A DNA stretch of 64,000 nt. Source: an uncultured Thiohalocapsa sp. (GTDB taxonomy: Bacteria; Pseudomonadota; Gammaproteobacteria; Chromatiales; Chromatiaceae). The stretch is taken from positions 90,029-154,028 of the forward strand of contig NZ_CAJXYK010000009.1 of assembly GCF_913063425.1 (NCBI RefSeq), in the 5' to 3' direction. This document shows, piece by piece, positions 20,286-31,444 of the stretch. Position 1 is the first letter of the stretch, and each line of letters begins with the position of its first letter. The position numbers and the translations under genes are program-made. Below the pieces are notes generated by a model. The model did no database searches, had not been told where the DNA came from, and worked only from the letters and a program-made list of their open reading frames with translations.

Positions 20286-22316
20286 TCAGGCCAGCACGGG
20301 GTAGGCGAGGTCGAGCTGCGCCAGCGGCCGCGCGGCGCCGGCGGGCGAGAGCGGCGCATAGCGCTGGACCGCCGCGGCGTCCATGCGGCCCGCGATGCGG
20401 TGCAGCTCCGTCAGGCGCGCACCCTGGCGCACCAGGTAGGCGAGGTAGGTGTGCCGCAGCACTTCGGGAGTCACCTCCGCTGCGTGTGCCAGGCCCGCAT
20501 CCAGCGCCAGCAGCGGAATGCGTCGCGCCAGCTCTTCTGCTTCCTCCGGGCGCTGCCAGGCGGGCAGAGGGTCAGCGTCCGCGAACAGATCCGCCAGCGC
20601 CGCCGGCAACGCGATGCGCCGGCCGTCGCCGGGTGCGGTGACCTCGCGACTGTCGAGCGCGAAGTCCGCAGGCGTCATGGCCGCGATGTCCGTCAGGTCC
20701 AGGCCGCACAACAACAGGCCCATGAGCTGGCGCTCGCCGTCGTCGGCGAGCTCCCACAGGGCCTCCACCTCGCCGCCCATGAGCTGCCGCGGTGCGGCAT
20801 CCGGCAGGGCCGGCTGTGGCTCGCGGGCCTGGGGCGCATGGCCGAGCTCCGCGCCGGGCGCGGCGCGCGGCAGCTGCCGGCCCTGGGGTTGCTCGGCCCC
20901 CCCCGGTCCCCAGATGCGCACCCCGGTCATGGGCGTCCGCCGGCGCGGGCGGCGCGCCGCATCCACCAGGGCGAGCCCGAAGAGCGTCAGCAGGCCGGCG
21001 CCGCCGGCGAGCGCCGTGGTGACGCCGAGGTCGCGCAGATAGTCCGGGCGCACCGGGTCACGCGGCGGGTGCGCGGGCTCGATGATCTCAATCTGCGGAT
21101 AGTCGTCGATGGCGCGGGTCTCCACGGCCACGCGCTCGCGCTCCTTCTGCCGCTGCAGCTCGTCCAGCGCCGCGAGGTCCGTTTCCAGATCCTGGTAGGT
21201 CTCGAAGTCGGCGCTGAAGCCTGAGGCGACGCGTTTCTGCTCGGCGAGCTCGCGCTGCAGCCGGAACAGCCGGTCCGTGGCCGTTTCCACCTCCCGCTGC
21301 GCCGCCGTGAGCGCCGCCTCGGCACCCTGGCGCCTGACGGTGTCCATGCGCGCCCGCAGGCGCTGCAGGGCTTCCGGCAGGGCACGCTTGTCCGGGTCGT
21401 TCTGGATGAACATCTCCGTGTAGCGCTTTTGCAGCTGATTCACCTTGACGACGAGCTCGGACTCCTGCTCCTCAAGCCGCGCCAGCGTCGCCGCCTGCTC
21501 CTTGGCCAGCACCGGCTCGCCGCGGGCGGCGGCGGCCTCGATGGCGGCGAGCTTCGCCCTGGCCTTGATCTGGGCGTCCTCGGCATCGGCCAGGGTGTCC
21601 TGGAGGCTGTTCAGGCGCTTCAGCGCGCGATTGCTGTCGCGCTCCAGCGTGACGATGTCGTGCTGCTCGCGAAAGCGTCTCAGTGCCGCGCGCTTGGCGG
21701 CGATCTTGGCTTCCAGGGAGTCGCCCTGATCGGCGAGCTGGGTCAGCTGGGCGCCGACCCGAGCCTGTATCTCACGCTGGCGCAGCTCCTCGTAGGCGTC
21801 CAGCCAGGCATTGACGATGTCGGCGAGGAGCAGGGGCGCGCCGCCCTCCGCGCTCAGCTCCACCAGGTTGGTGCCGGGCACGGCGTCCACGGTGAGCAGG
21901 GGGCGCAGGTCGTCCGGTGTCGGCGGCGGCGTGGCGCCCGCTGCTTCCACCTGGGCGATGGTGTCGGTGAGCAGCTGGCGGCCCAGCAGCAGCTGTCGCT
22001 GGATGGCGACGTGCTGCAGGTCGGCCTCGCTGCGCCCGGCGCCGTTGCGCTCGGCCGGCACCGTGGTGAGCACGGTGGCGGTGGCCCGATACACCGGCGG
22101 GCGGCTGAAATTCCACAGCGTCAGGGGCGCCGCCACCACCGCGAAGACGGCGAGGAACCAGAGGAGCATCGACAGCGCGCTGCGGCCCGGCGACACGGTG
22201 GTCTCCTCCGGCGCATCCGCTCCGGTGACCACCTCGATGTGCGGCCCGCCGCCGCCCGACATACCGGGCAGGGCTGTGTGCGGCTCCGGGCTGCGCAGCT
22301 GTTGTGCTTGACTCAC
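20286..22316 (-). CDS. Wzz/GNVR polysaccharide chain-length protein with C-terminal tyrosine-recombinase-like domain
   Basis: Protein of 676 aa. Residues about 45-70 form a membrane segment followed by a Wzz-type periplasmic region (PPVYRATATVL). Residues about 170-420 are long coiled coils, and a second membrane segment lies near 440-462, as in GumC/Wzz polysaccharide co-polymerases. Instead of a BY-kinase, the cytoplasmic C-terminus (about 514-676) reads like a tyrosine-recombinase core: LLLCGLDLTDIAAMTPADF, then EVLRHTYLAYLVRQGARL and QRYAPLSP. The first catalytic Arg (Asp at about 540) and the HxxR His (Glu) are missing; the second Arg (about 621) and the Tyr (about 653) remain. Recombination is therefore unlikely and a binding or scaffold role is more plausible. 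GTG start, no clear Shine-Dalgarno sequence. Confidence 0.8.
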   Translation of the reverse strand: MSQAQQLRSPEPHTALPGMSGGGGPHIEVVTGADAPEETTVSPGRSALSMLLWFLAVFAVVAAPLTLWNFSRPPVYRATATVLTTVPAERNGAGRSEADLQHVAIQRQLLLGRQLLTDTIAQVEAAGATPPPTPDDLRPLLTVDAVPGTNLVELSAEGGAPLLLADIVNAWLDAYEELRQREIQARVGAQLTQLADQGDSLEAKIAAKRAALRRFREQHDIVTLERDSNRALKRLNSLQDTLADAEDAQIKARAKLAAIEAAAARGEPVLAKEQAATLARLEEQESELVVKVNQLQKRYTEMFIQNDPDKRALPEALQRLRARMDTVRRQGAEAALTAAQREVETATDRLFRLQRELAEQKRVASGFSADFETYQDLETDLAALDELQRQKERERVAVETRAIDDYPQIEIIEPAHPPRDPVRPDYLRDLGVTTALAGGAGLLTLFGLALVDAARRPRRRTPMTGVRIWGPGGAEQPQGRQLPRAAPGAELGHAPQAREPQPALPDAAPRQLMGGEVEALWELADDGERQLMGLLLCGLDLTDIAAMTPADFALDSREVTAPGDGRRIALPAALADLFADADPLPAWQRPEEAEELARRIPLLALDAGLAHAAEVTPEVLRHTYLAYLVRQGARLTELHRIAGRMDAAAVQRYAPLSPAGAARPLAQLDLAYPVLA

Positions 22317-22483
22317 GAGGGGCTCACGAGGGGCTTACCATGGGATCACCAGCGGCTTATCGCATCAGTGCGGTTGCCGCCCGGCCATGCCGCGACGGGC
22401 CGGAACGGGCCGGGCCTGCGTCTCCCGGCCCGGTCTCCCCCGGCTCTCGGCCCCCCCGGACCGGACTGCGCTGCGGGGTCCCC

Positions 22484-23554
22484 TCAGGCCGCGGCGTGAT
22501 AGGGACGGCTCAGCTCGTGTACCGCTTCCACCATGGCCGCAGCATGCTCCGGATTGGTGTCCGGATGAATGCCGTGGCCCAGATTGAAGACATGACCGTT
22601 GCCGGCGCCGTAGCTTGCCAGCACCCGGCCCACCTCGCGCCGGATGCGCTCCGGCGAAGCATACAGCGTGCAGGGGTCCAGGTTGCCCTGCAAGGCGACC
22701 TTATCCTGCACCAGGCGGCGTGCGTCGGAAAGATCGGTGGTCCAGTCCACGCCCAGGGCCTCGCAGCCGGTCTCCGCCATGCGGTCGAGCCACTGCCCGG
22801 CGCCTTTGGAGAAGAGCACCACGGGCACGCGGCGGCCGTCGGCCTCGCGGGTCAGGCCCTCCACGATGCGCTCCATGTACCGCAGGGAGAACTCGCGGAA
22901 GTCGCCGGGTGTCAGCACGCCGCCCCAGGTATCGAACACCATGGCCACTTGAGCGCCGGCGGCGACCTGGGCGTTGAGATACTGCGTCACGGCTTCCGCC
23001 ACCTTGGCGAGCAGCGCGTGCATGAGGTCCGGGCGGTCGAACATCATGGCCTTGCTCTGCGCGAAGTGCTTGGTGGTGCCGCCTTCGATCATGTAGGTGG
23101 CCAGCGTCCAGGGGCTGCCCGAGAAGCCGATGAGCGGGACCCGGCCGGCGAGCTCGCGGCGGATGGTGCGCACGGCGGCCATGACGTAGCCCAGGTCGTC
23201 TTCCGGGTCCGGCACGCGGATGCGCTCCACGTCCGCCGCCGAGCGCACCGGGTGCTCGAAGTGCGGGCCTTCGCCTTCAGCGAAATAGAGTCCGAGCCCC
23301 ATGGCGTCGGGCACCGTCAGGATGTCCGAGAACAGGATGGCCGCGTCCAGCGGGAAGCGCTCCAGCGGCTGGATGGTCACTTCGCAGGCGAGCTCGGGGT
23401 TGCGGCACAGATCCATGAAGCTGCCGGCGCGGGCGCGGGTGTCACGGTACTCGGGCAGATAGCGTCCGGCCTGGCGCATCATCCAGACGGGTGTGTAGGC
23501 GACGGGTTCGCGCAGCAGGGCGCGCAGCAGGGTGTCGTTGGCGAGCTCAGTCAC
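22484..23554 (-). CDS. hemE: Uroporphyrinogen decarboxylase
   Basis: Tetrapyrrole synthesis: decarboxylates the four acetate side chains of uroporphyrinogen III to give coproporphyrinogen III, feeding haem and bacteriochlorophyll. The 356 aa match the family. Signature segments are [29 protein letters not shown] and [10 protein letters not shown]. The GTG start at 23554 gives the normal V/M-T-E-L-x-N-D N-terminus; the frame stays open further upstream but without homology. In enterics and pseudomonads hemE often follows gltBD; here it lies 20 kb away and is divergent from uvrD. Confidence 0.96.
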   Translation of the reverse strand: MTELANDTLLRALLREPVAYTPVWMMRQAGRYLPEYRDTRARAGSFMDLCRNPELACEVTIQPLERFPLDAAILFSDILTVPDAMGLGLYFAEGEGPHFEHPVRSAADVERIRVPDPEDDLGYVMAAVRTIRRELAGRVPLIGFSGSPWTLATYMIEGGTTKHFAQSKAMMFDRPDLMHALLAKVAEAVTQYLNAQVAAGAQVAMVFDTWGGVLTPGDFREFSLRYMERIVEGLTREADGRRVPVVLFSKGAGQWLDRMAETGCEALGVDWTTDLSDARRLVQDKVALQGNLDPCTLYASPERIRREVGRVLASYGAGNGHVFNLGHGIHPDTNPEHAAAMVEAVHELSRPYHAAA

Positions 23555-23826
23555 GGGCGGGTGTTTCCGGCGGCTTCGGTGGTCAGGGAGGCGCTCGGCG
23601 AGCGCCGATGGACTGTCGTTGTCGTGCGGACCAGCGTGCGGTCCAGTCGAACGCGTCGGTGGCAGCGGCGGCGCCGAGCAGGTGTCGATGTCGGCGGAGA
23701 CTGCCCTCTCGTCGGCTGCGCCGGCGATGCTGCGCAGCATACTACAGGGCACCTTGCCGCGAGCAATGGGCGCACGGCGTGCGGCCTGCGTCAATGCATC
23801 GTGGCTGCGTGCCGGCGCGCTGCCGG

Positions 23827-23838
23827 TACAATGCGCCC
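23827..23838 (+). promoter_or_regulatory. Possible -10 element immediately upstream of uvrD
   Basis: TACAAT at 23827-23832 lies only six bases before the ATG at 23839, and no Shine-Dalgarno sequence precedes that ATG. If used, the transcript would be leaderless or nearly so. The -35 region is poor, and no LexA box (CTGT-N8-ACAG) was seen here. Confidence 0.3.
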
Positions 23839-26004
23839 ATGGATGATGTCTCCGCGATTCTCGATACCCTGAACGAGGCCCAGCGTACCGCCGTTGCCGC
23901 GGGCGTGGGCAACCGCCTGGTGCTCGCCGGGGCCGGCTCCGGCAAGACCCGGGTGCTGGTGCACCGCATCGCCTGGCTGATCCAGGTGGAGCAGGTGCCG
24001 CCCTGGTCGCTGCTGGCGGTGACCTTCACCAACAAGGCCGCCCGCGAGATGAAGCAGCGCATCGAGCAGATGCTGGGCGCGCCCGTGGGCGGCATGTGGG
24101 TGGGCACCTTCCACGGTCTGGCGCATCGCTTTCTGCGCGCGCACTGGCAGGACGCCGGGCTGCCGCAGCAATTCCAGATCCTGGACGCCGACGATCAATA
24201 CCGTCTGGTGCGGCGCCTCCTGAAGGAGATGGAGCTGGACGAGGCCCGCTGGCCGCCGCGGCAGGTGCAGGGCTTCATCAATCGCCACAAGGACGAAGGC
24301 CGTCGCGCGCAGCATGTGGACGGTGGTGGCGACTTCTACCAGCACCAGATGATCGACATCTACAAGCGCTACCAGGACGCCTGCGCGGGCGCCGGCACGG
24401 TGGATTTCGCCGAGCTGCTGCTGCGCGCGCACGAGGTGCTGCGGGAGCGCCCGGAAATTCTGCACCACTACCGCGAGCGCTTCCGCCACATCCTGGTGGA
24501 CGAGTTCCAGGACACCAACGCCATCCAGTATGCCTGGCTGCGGCTCCTCGCCGGGGATCGGGACAACCTGTTTCTGGTGGGTGACGACGACCAGTCCATC
24601 TATGGCTGGCGCGGCGCGAAAGTCGAGCACATCCAGCGCTTCAAGGCTGACTATCCGAACACCGAGGTCGTGCGCCTGGAGCAGAACTACCGCTCCACCG
24701 GCAACATCCTGGGCGCCGCCAACGCGCTCATCGCCAACAACCCGACCCGCCTCGGCAAGAACCTCTGGACGGAGGACGGCGCGGGGGAGCCCATCCGCCG
24801 CTATGCCGCCTTCAACGAGGTGGACGAGGCGCGCTTCGTGGTCGAGCGCATCCGCAGGTACTGCGTGGACGAGGGCATGGCGCGCTCGGAATGCGCCATC
24901 CTCTACCGCACCACGGCCCAGTCCCGGCTGTTCGAAGAGGCCCTGCTCCAGGCCGGTCTTCCCTACCGCGTCTACGGCGGCCAGCGCTTCTTCGAGCGGG
25001 CCGAGATCAAGGACGCGCTGGCCTACCTCAGGCTGCTGGTGAACATCCAGGACGACGCTGCCTTCGAGCGGGTGGTGAACCTGCCGCCGCGCGGCATCGG
25101 GCCGCGCACCCTGGACCTGCTGCGCGAGCAGGCGCGCGCCCAGGGCGGCTCGCTGTGGGCGGCGGCGCAGGAGGTGGTGCGGGCCAATGCGCTGCCGCCG
25201 CGGGCCCTGGGCGCCGTCCGCCGCTTCCTGGACCTGATGGAGGGCCTGCGTGCCCGCGCCGACGCCGACCGGGCGCCGGCGGACTTGCCGACCCTCATCC
25301 AGGAGACGGTGGAGGCGGCGGGGCTGCCCGAGCACTACAAGAAGGAGCGCGACGGCCGCGGTGTGGACCGCATCGAGAACCTGGAGCAGCTGGCCGAGGC
25401 CACGCGGCGATTCGCCGCCGAGGCGGCGGATGACGAAGGGGATCTGCTCGGCAGCTTCCTCGCGCACGCGGCACTGGAGGCGGGCGATGCCCAGGCCGAC
25501 GACGTGCAGGACGCGGTGCAGCTCATGACCCTGCACAGTGCCAAGGGGCTCGAGTTTCCGGTGGTCTTCGTCACCGGCGTCGAAGAGGGCCTGTTCCCGC
25601 ATGCCATGTCCGCGGATGACCCCGCGCGGCTCGAAGAAGAGCGCCGACTCTGCTACGTCGGCATGACCCGCGCCATGCAGCGGCTGTACCTGACCCACGC
25701 CGAGAGCCGGCGGCTGCACGGCCGCGAGGAATACCCCATGCCCTCGCGCTTTCTGCGCGAGGTGCCGGTGGAGCTGCTGGAGGAGGTCCGCGGCGGCGGC
25801 GTCGCCCAGCCCGCGGCGCCGGCGGCCGGGTCCGCCGCCGGCGGCTTCCGGCTCGGCCAGCAGGTGGTGCACCCCAAGTTCGGCACCGGCGTGGTGCTGA
25901 GTACCGAGGGTACGGGCAACCAGGCCCGCATCCAGGTCAACTTCGAATCCGTCGGCGCCAAATGGCTGGTGCTGGCCTATGCGCGGCTCGATGCTGCCGG
26001 CTGA
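23839..26004 (+). CDS. uvrD: DNA helicase II (UvrD)
   Basis: 3'-5' SF1 helicase used in nucleotide excision repair and mismatch repair. At 721 aa it matches E. coli UvrD (720). Motifs: Walker [16 protein letters not shown] at about 28-43, [10 protein letters not shown], the DEFQDTN box, [33 protein letters not shown] and VGMTRA. The C-terminal Tudor-like segment, which binds RNA polymerase in homologues, is present ([16 protein letters not shown]). The ATG at 23839 is chosen because family homology begins there; the frame is open further upstream. Confidence 0.97.
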   Translation: MDDVSAILDTLNEAQRTAVAAGVGNRLVLAGAGSGKTRVLVHRIAWLIQVEQVPPWSLLAVTFTNKAAREMKQRIEQMLGAPVGGMWVGTFHGLAHRFLRAHWQDAGLPQQFQILDADDQYRLVRRLLKEMELDEARWPPRQVQGFINRHKDEGRRAQHVDGGGDFYQHQMIDIYKRYQDACAGAGTVDFAELLLRAHEVLRERPEILHHYRERFRHILVDEFQDTNAIQYAWLRLLAGDRDNLFLVGDDDQSIYGWRGAKVEHIQRFKADYPNTEVVRLEQNYRSTGNILGAANALIANNPTRLGKNLWTEDGAGEPIRRYAAFNEVDEARFVVERIRRYCVDEGMARSECAILYRTTAQSRLFEEALLQAGLPYRVYGGQRFFERAEIKDALAYLRLLVNIQDDAAFERVVNLPPRGIGPRTLDLLREQARAQGGSLWAAAQEVVRANALPPRALGAVRRFLDLMEGLRARADADRAPADLPTLIQETVEAAGLPEHYKKERDGRGVDRIENLEQLAEATRRFAAEAADDEGDLLGSFLAHAALEAGDAQADDVQDAVQLMTLHSAKGLEFPVVFVTGVEEGLFPHAMSADDPARLEEERRLCYVGMTRAMQRLYLTHAESRRLHGREEYPMPSRFLREVPVELLEEVRGGGVAQPAAPAAGSAAGGFRLGQQVVHPKFGTGVVLSTEGTGNQARIQVNFESVGAKWLVLAYARLDAAG

Positions 26005-26054
26005 TGCGCCCATGCCCGGCGACGGCGGACCGTGCGGACCCGGCCGCGTGAGCC

Positions 26055-26408
26055 ATGTCCGCGCTGCGCATTTTCCAGATCACGCTGTTGCTGGTGCTCT
26101 GGTACTTTCTGGCCGGGCTGGTGTTCTCGCGCTGGCTCGGCGTTTGGCCGCAGGCCTACGAGCAGGAGGGGTTTTTCCTGATCGCCGCCGCCATGCCCTG
26201 GGCGCTGCTGGCGCTGGACTTCCATGCGCCGACCACCTCCGCGGTGGGCGCCGCCGTGCGCGACAGCCTGTTCCTGCTGCTGCTCGGCCTCGGCATCGCC
26301 GTCAACGCCGCCATCCTGAATGCGCTGCTGGCGGGCGCCGCCCGGCGCATCGCGGTCGAGCACGCGCTGCGGCGCAACGTCGCCGCGGCCTGGCGCCGGC
26401 GGGGCTGA
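26055..26408 (+). CDS. Small hypothetical membrane protein (paralogue A)
   Basis: 117 aa with about three hydrophobic helices (residues 5-25, 42-58, 68-95) and a basic C-terminus. Not assigned to a known family. It resembles the next gene in layout and in scattered positions (PWALLALDF versus PWSLAALGF; AVRDSLFLLL...AVNAAILNALL versus VLRDLGYLLV...ALNAVLLTAGV), suggesting an old tandem duplication. Both lie between uvrD and a TRAP-type binding protein, but they lack the length and features of DctQ or DctM. Confidence 0.6.
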   Translation: MSALRIFQITLLLVLWYFLAGLVFSRWLGVWPQAYEQEGFFLIAAAMPWALLALDFHAPTTSAVGAAVRDSLFLLLLGLGIAVNAAILNALLAGAARRIAVEHALRRNVAAAWRRRG

Positions 26409-26454
26409 CAGCCGCCGCGACCGCGACAAACGACCTCGCCGGGTCCAGCCTGCC

Positions 26455-26766
26455 ATGACCGGCTATCTGCGGCTGTTCCTGCTGCTGCTGGCGCTGCTGC
26501 TCGGCTACACCTTGCTGGAGCGCGAGCTGCGGGCGGCGCTGGACGCGGCACCGGCCGTGCTCGACTTCGCCGGCATCACCCTGACGCTCACCTCGCTGCC
26601 CTGGTCGCTCGCGGCGCTTGGCTTCTTTCGTGCCGCCGGGTCGCCGCTCGCGCAGGTCCTGCGGGACCTCGGCTATCTGCTGGTCTTCACCGGCGGCACG
26701 GCGCTGAATGCCGTGTTGCTGACGGCGGGCGTCCGATGGATCATGCGTCGCTGGCGCGGCGGTTGA
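26455..26766 (+). CDS. Small hypothetical membrane protein (paralogue B)
   Basis: 103 aa from the ATG at 26455, with hydrophobic helices at about residues 4-20, 38-58 and 70-95 and a basic C-terminal end. It is probably a tandem paralogue of the preceding gene. It ends about 80 bp before the TRAP binding-protein gene, so cotranscription is possible. The family was not recognised. The longer open frame starting upstream at 26320 is rejected because the predicted helix begins right after this ATG. Confidence 0.6.
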   Translation: MTGYLRLFLLLLALLLGYTLLERELRAALDAAPAVLDFAGITLTLTSLPWSLAALGFFRAAGSPLAQVLRDLGYLLVFTGGTALNAVLLTAGVRWIMRRWRGG

Positions 26767-26844
26767 GAAAAGCGCTTACCCGGTCGCGTCCGGCCGCAGC
26801 ACCGCGCCTGCCTGGCAACGATAAACGACGAGGAGCAAGCAACC

Positions 26845-27924
26845 ATGCAACGCCGCACCTTCATCGCCGGGGCCGCCGGTGCAACCGCCGCCGGCGCCGC
26901 CCTCGGCAGCCGCAGCGCCTGGGCCAAGCCCGAGCACAAGTGGAAGATGGTCACCACCTGGCCCAAGAACTTCCCGGGCCTCGGCACCGGTGCCAACAAC
27001 CTGGCCGCCCTCATCGGCGAGATGAGCGGCGGGCGCATCGAGGTGAAAGTCTACGGCGCGGGTGAGCTGGTGCCGGCGTTCGAGGTGTTCGACGCCGTCT
27101 CCCGCGGCACCGCCGAGATGGGCCACGGCTCGGCTTATTACTGGAAGGGCAAGAGCGAGGCGGCGCAGTTCTTCTCCACCGTGCCCTTCGGGCTGACGGC
27201 GCAGGAGATGAACGGCTGGATGTACCACGGCGGCGGCCTGGAGCTGTGGAGCGAGCTGTACGCAGGCTTCGGCCTGGTGCCGGCGCCGGCCGGCAACACG
27301 GGCGTGCAGATGGGCGGTTGGTTCAACAAGGAGATCAACTCCGTCGCCGACCTGGACGGGCTCAAGATGCGCATCCCCGGGCTCGGCGGCGAGGTGCTGA
27401 AGCGCGCCGGCGGCACGCCCGTGAACCTGCCGGGTGGGGAGCTCTTCACGTCGCTTCAGTCCGGCGCCATCGACGCCACCGAGTGGGTGGGGCCCTATAA
27501 CGACCTCGCCTTCGGCCTCTACAAGGCGGCGAAATACTACTACTACCCCGGCTGGCACGAGCCCGGCACGGTGCTGGAGGCGATGATCAACAAGGAGGTC
27601 TTCGACGCGCTGCCGAAGGATCTGCAATCCATCGTGCTGAACGCCTGCAAGGTGGTGAACCAGGACATGCTCGCCGAGTACACGGCGCGCAATCCCGCCG
27701 CGCTTCAGACCCTGCTCACGGAGCACAAGGTCGACCTGCGCAGGTATCCGGATGACGTCATCGCGAAGCTCCGCGAGCTGTCCGGCGAGGTGGTGGCGGA
27801 GATCGCCGAGCAGGACGCCTTCTCGCAGAAGACCTTCGCGTCCTACCAGAAATTTCTGAAACAGGCGAAGGAATGGAGCGCCATCTCGGAGCTGACCTAC
27901 CTCAAGGCGCGGGATCAGGCCTGA
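26845..27924 (+). CDS. TRAP transporter substrate-binding protein, DctP/TakP type, Tat signal
   Basis: Periplasmic solute receptor of 359 aa. The N-terminus has a twin-arginine-like signal (QRRTFIAGAAGATAAGAALG) ending near ASA/WAK. The mature part matches TRAP-type binding proteins of the TakP group, which bind 2-oxo acids or aromatic carboxylates: WKMVTTWPKNFPGLG, MGHGSAYYW, GLKMRIPGLGGEVLKRAGG and TEWVGPYND. The Trp/Arg region MRIPG fits the carboxylate-binding Arg. A strong GAGGAG Shine-Dalgarno site supports the start. No DctQ/DctM membrane subunit is present in the window, so it is an orphan receptor here. Substrate is inferred only to class. Confidence 0.88.
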   Translation: MQRRTFIAGAAGATAAGAALGSRSAWAKPEHKWKMVTTWPKNFPGLGTGANNLAALIGEMSGGRIEVKVYGAGELVPAFEVFDAVSRGTAEMGHGSAYYWKGKSEAAQFFSTVPFGLTAQEMNGWMYHGGGLELWSELYAGFGLVPAPAGNTGVQMGGWFNKEINSVADLDGLKMRIPGLGGEVLKRAGGTPVNLPGGELFTSLQSGAIDATEWVGPYNDLAFGLYKAAKYYYYPGWHEPGTVLEAMINKEVFDALPKDLQSIVLNACKVVNQDMLAEYTARNPAALQTLLTEHKVDLRRYPDDVIAKLRELSGEVVAEIAEQDAFSQKTFASYQKFLKQAKEWSAISELTYLKARDQA

Positions 27925-27983
27925 GCGCCGCCGGCGCGGACGCCGACGCGGGCAGCGCCTCGGCTGCCGCCGATCGGGCTGCG

Positions 27984-29150
27984 ATGCAGACGGGGCGGCG
28001 GTTTCCGGCCGGCCCGCCGCCGCTTGCCCTCTACGTCCACCTGCCCTGGTGCGTGCGCAAGTGCCCGTACTGCGACTTCAACTCGCACCGGCTGGGCGAT
28101 GCGCTGCCGGAGCGGGCTTACGTGGATGCCCTGCTGGCGGACCTCAGTGCCCAGTGCGCGGTAGCGGTGGCGGCGCGGCCGTTGATCTCGGTCTTCATCG
28201 GCGGCGGTACCCCGAGCCTGTTCTCCGGGGGCGCTGTCGCCCGGCTGCTGGACGGCGTGCGCGAGCGCTGCGTGCTCGCAGCGGATGCGGAAGTCACCCT
28301 GGAAGCCAACCCCGGCGCCGTGGACGCGGGCCATTTCCGCGCATACCGGCAGGCGGGGGTCAATCGCCTCTCCATCGGCGTGCAGTCGCTGTCGGCGCGT
28401 CACCTGCGGGCGCTCGGGCGCATCCACGACCCGGCGCAGGCCCGCGCCGCCGTGGATGCCGCGCGGGCCGCGGGCTTCGGGAACATCAACCTGGACCTGA
28501 TGTTCGGTTTGCCGGAGCAGACCCTGGCCGAGGCCGCGGCCGACCTGGAGGCGCTGATTGCCCTCGCGCCCGAGCACATCTCCTACTATCAGCTCACACT
28601 GGAGCCGAACACCGCCTTCGCGCATGCCCCGCCGCCGCTGCCGGATCACGACACCCTGGATGCCATGCATGAAGCCGGCATGGCGCGCCTGGCCGCCGCG
28701 GGCTTCGCACGCTACGAGGTCTCGGCTTACGCCCGGGACGGGCAGCATTGCCGGCACAATCTGAACTACTGGCGCTTCGGCGATTATCTCGGCATCGGCG
28801 CCGGCGCCCACGGCAAGCTGACGGATGTGGCGACGGCTCTGGTGGAGCGGCGCAGTGCAAAGCGCTCGCCGACGGCGTATCTCGCGGCGCAGCACAAGCT
28901 TGCTCATCGCCGGCTGCTGGATGACGCCGACCTGGTGCTGGAGTTCACGCTGAACGCCCTGCGCCTGACAGACGGCGTCGAGACGGCCCTGTTCAGCGCC
29001 CACACCGGCCTGCCGGCGGCCCGGCTCGCGGCGCCGCGACGGCGGCTCGCGCGCGCCGGGCTGCTCGCGCCCGCGCCCGAGCGTCTGGCGGCGACGCCGC
29101 TCGGGCAGCGTTTCCTGAACGATGTCGTGGCCGGTTTCGCGGCGGATTGA
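27984..29150 (+). CDS. hemW: Radical SAM haem chaperone HemW
   Basis: HemW-type radical SAM protein (formerly called HemN-like) that binds haem and a 4Fe-4S cluster and delivers haem to respiratory enzymes. The CxxxCxxC cluster motif is in [16 protein letters not shown], and the HNxxYW motif appears as [16 protein letters not shown]. Also present are [10 protein letters not shown] and [11 protein letters not shown]. From the ATG at 27984 the protein is 388 aa, close to the family norm; the frame is open back to 27873 but that extension shows no similarity. It starts about 60 bp after the TRAP receptor gene. Confidence 0.93.
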   Translation: MQTGRRFPAGPPPLALYVHLPWCVRKCPYCDFNSHRLGDALPERAYVDALLADLSAQCAVAVAARPLISVFIGGGTPSLFSGGAVARLLDGVRERCVLAADAEVTLEANPGAVDAGHFRAYRQAGVNRLSIGVQSLSARHLRALGRIHDPAQARAAVDAARAAGFGNINLDLMFGLPEQTLAEAAADLEALIALAPEHISYYQLTLEPNTAFAHAPPPLPDHDTLDAMHEAGMARLAAAGFARYEVSAYARDGQHCRHNLNYWRFGDYLGIGAGAHGKLTDVATALVERRSAKRSPTAYLAAQHKLAHRRLLDDADLVLEFTLNALRLTDGVETALFSAHTGLPAARLAAPRRRLARAGLLAPAPERLAATPLGQRFLNDVVAGFAAD

Positions 29151-29184
29151 CGCCCTGGCCCGACTGCGCTCGGCTTTGGTGCTG

Positions 29185-29213
29185 TTGCAGGATCGGCATC
29201 TGGAGCGTATCCT
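29185..29213 (+). promoter_or_regulatory. Candidate sigma-70 promoter for rpmE
   Basis: TTGCAG (29185-29190) and TATCCT (29208-29213) are separated by 17 bp in the gap between hemW and rpmE, leaving a leader of about 105 nt. The hexamers are partial matches. Confidence 0.4.
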
Positions 29214-29323
29214 GCCCGGTTTACTACGGGTCCGATGCCATATGTCGCGACCGCCGGTTCCTCCAGTTCCAGGCCGTGCCGCCCGCCGGGCTGCACGGCA
29301 GACAACCTCCAGGGCGTAAGGCC

Positions 29324-29524
29324 ATGAAAGCCGACATCCATCCCAATTACCAGGACATCAAGGTCATCTGCAGCTGCGGCAACAGCTTCACGACCCGCTC
29401 GACACTCGGCCAGGAGCTGCATGTCGAGGTCTGCTCCGCCTGCCACCCGTTCTACACCGGCAAGCAGAAAATCCTCGACACCGGCGGTCGTGTGGACAAG
29501 TTCCGCCGCCGCTACGGCCGCTGA
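29324..29524 (+). CDS. rpmE: 50S ribosomal protein L31 (zinc-binding, C+ type)
   Basis: 66-aa ribosomal protein of the large subunit, positioned at the subunit bridge. The four zinc-ligand cysteines are present (CSC near residue 16 and CSAC near 37), so this is the zinc-containing form rather than the zinc-independent YkgM type. Other family signatures are FTTRSTLG and [20 protein letters not shown]. The start ATG follows GTAAGG. Monocistronic. Confidence 0.97.
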   Translation: MKADIHPNYQDIKVICSCGNSFTTRSTLGQELHVEVCSACHPFYTGKQKILDTGGRVDKFRRRYGR

Positions 29525-29546
29525 CGGACCTCTTTCCCGCAGCGCC

Positions 29547-29610
29547 AGACGCCGTCCAACCCAGACGCCGTCCAACCCAGACGCCGTCCATCCCAAACGC
29601 CGTCCATCCC
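29547..29610 (+). repeat. 16-bp tandem repeat, four copies
   Basis: Four head-to-tail copies of AGACGCCGTCCAACCC start at 29547, 29563, 29579 and 29595. The last two carry AT in place of AA near the end, and the fourth also starts AA. The array lies 22 bases after the rpmE stop. There are no spacers, so it is not CRISPR; it is a small minisatellite. Confidence 0.9.
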
Positions 29611-30058
29611 GGCAGCGCGCGTCCGGCGCTGCCGCCTCCGGCCGCGTGCAATGCGCGGCCGACTTCAAGTACTTGTCGCCTCTGTCGACCGCCTCCGCAG
29701 GCTGTGAGCGCCGGCGGCCAACCGGCACCTGCCCTGCACCTGTCCCGCTCAGGGGCCGCCTGCTCAGCGCACCCGCTTCCAGCGCGCGCCGGCGACCCGC
29801 CGGACACCGCCCCCTTGCTGCCGGTCAAGTTATCGGCCCCCGCAATACTTCCAATTGCCTGCATCGCCTTGCGATCCCGGGGTGATCGGCACATGCTTGA
29901 CGCTTGCTCGCCTCCGGCCCCGCCGCGCGCGGCCCGCGGCAGCCCGACATTGTCCCGTTGCCTGTCCTGCGCCCGGCGCGGCCCGGCGCCGCTAAGCCCG
30001 GCGCCCCCAACCCCGGCCCCGCAAGCCCCGACTGCTGTGCCCGAATCGAGAGTCCGTC
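29611..30058. other. Intergenic stretch, no gene seen
   Basis: About 450 bases between the minisatellite and the malic enzyme gene. Open frames here look like chance GC-rich frames. The segment just before the ATG at 30059 is C-rich and lacks a clear Shine-Dalgarno sequence; no promoter could be assigned. Confidence 0.4.
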
Positions 30059-31333
<1,275 letters not shown>

Positions 31334-31444
31334 GCGGCGCGGTCCGAGCGCGGGCAGTCATGCAAGGGGGCGCAGACCCCCGGTCCACCAAAGCCAAGGC
31401 CCGGCCCGTATGGGCCGCCGGGCCGTCAAACCGGAGGAGCTCAA

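Noticed and set aside
26055..26766. DctQ/DctM subunits of a TRAP transporter
   Set aside because: Both proteins are too short (117 and 103 aa) and lack the DctM multi-helix pattern.
29547..29610. CRISPR-like repeats
   Set aside because: Units are directly adjacent without spacers and only 16 bp long; no cas genes nearby.
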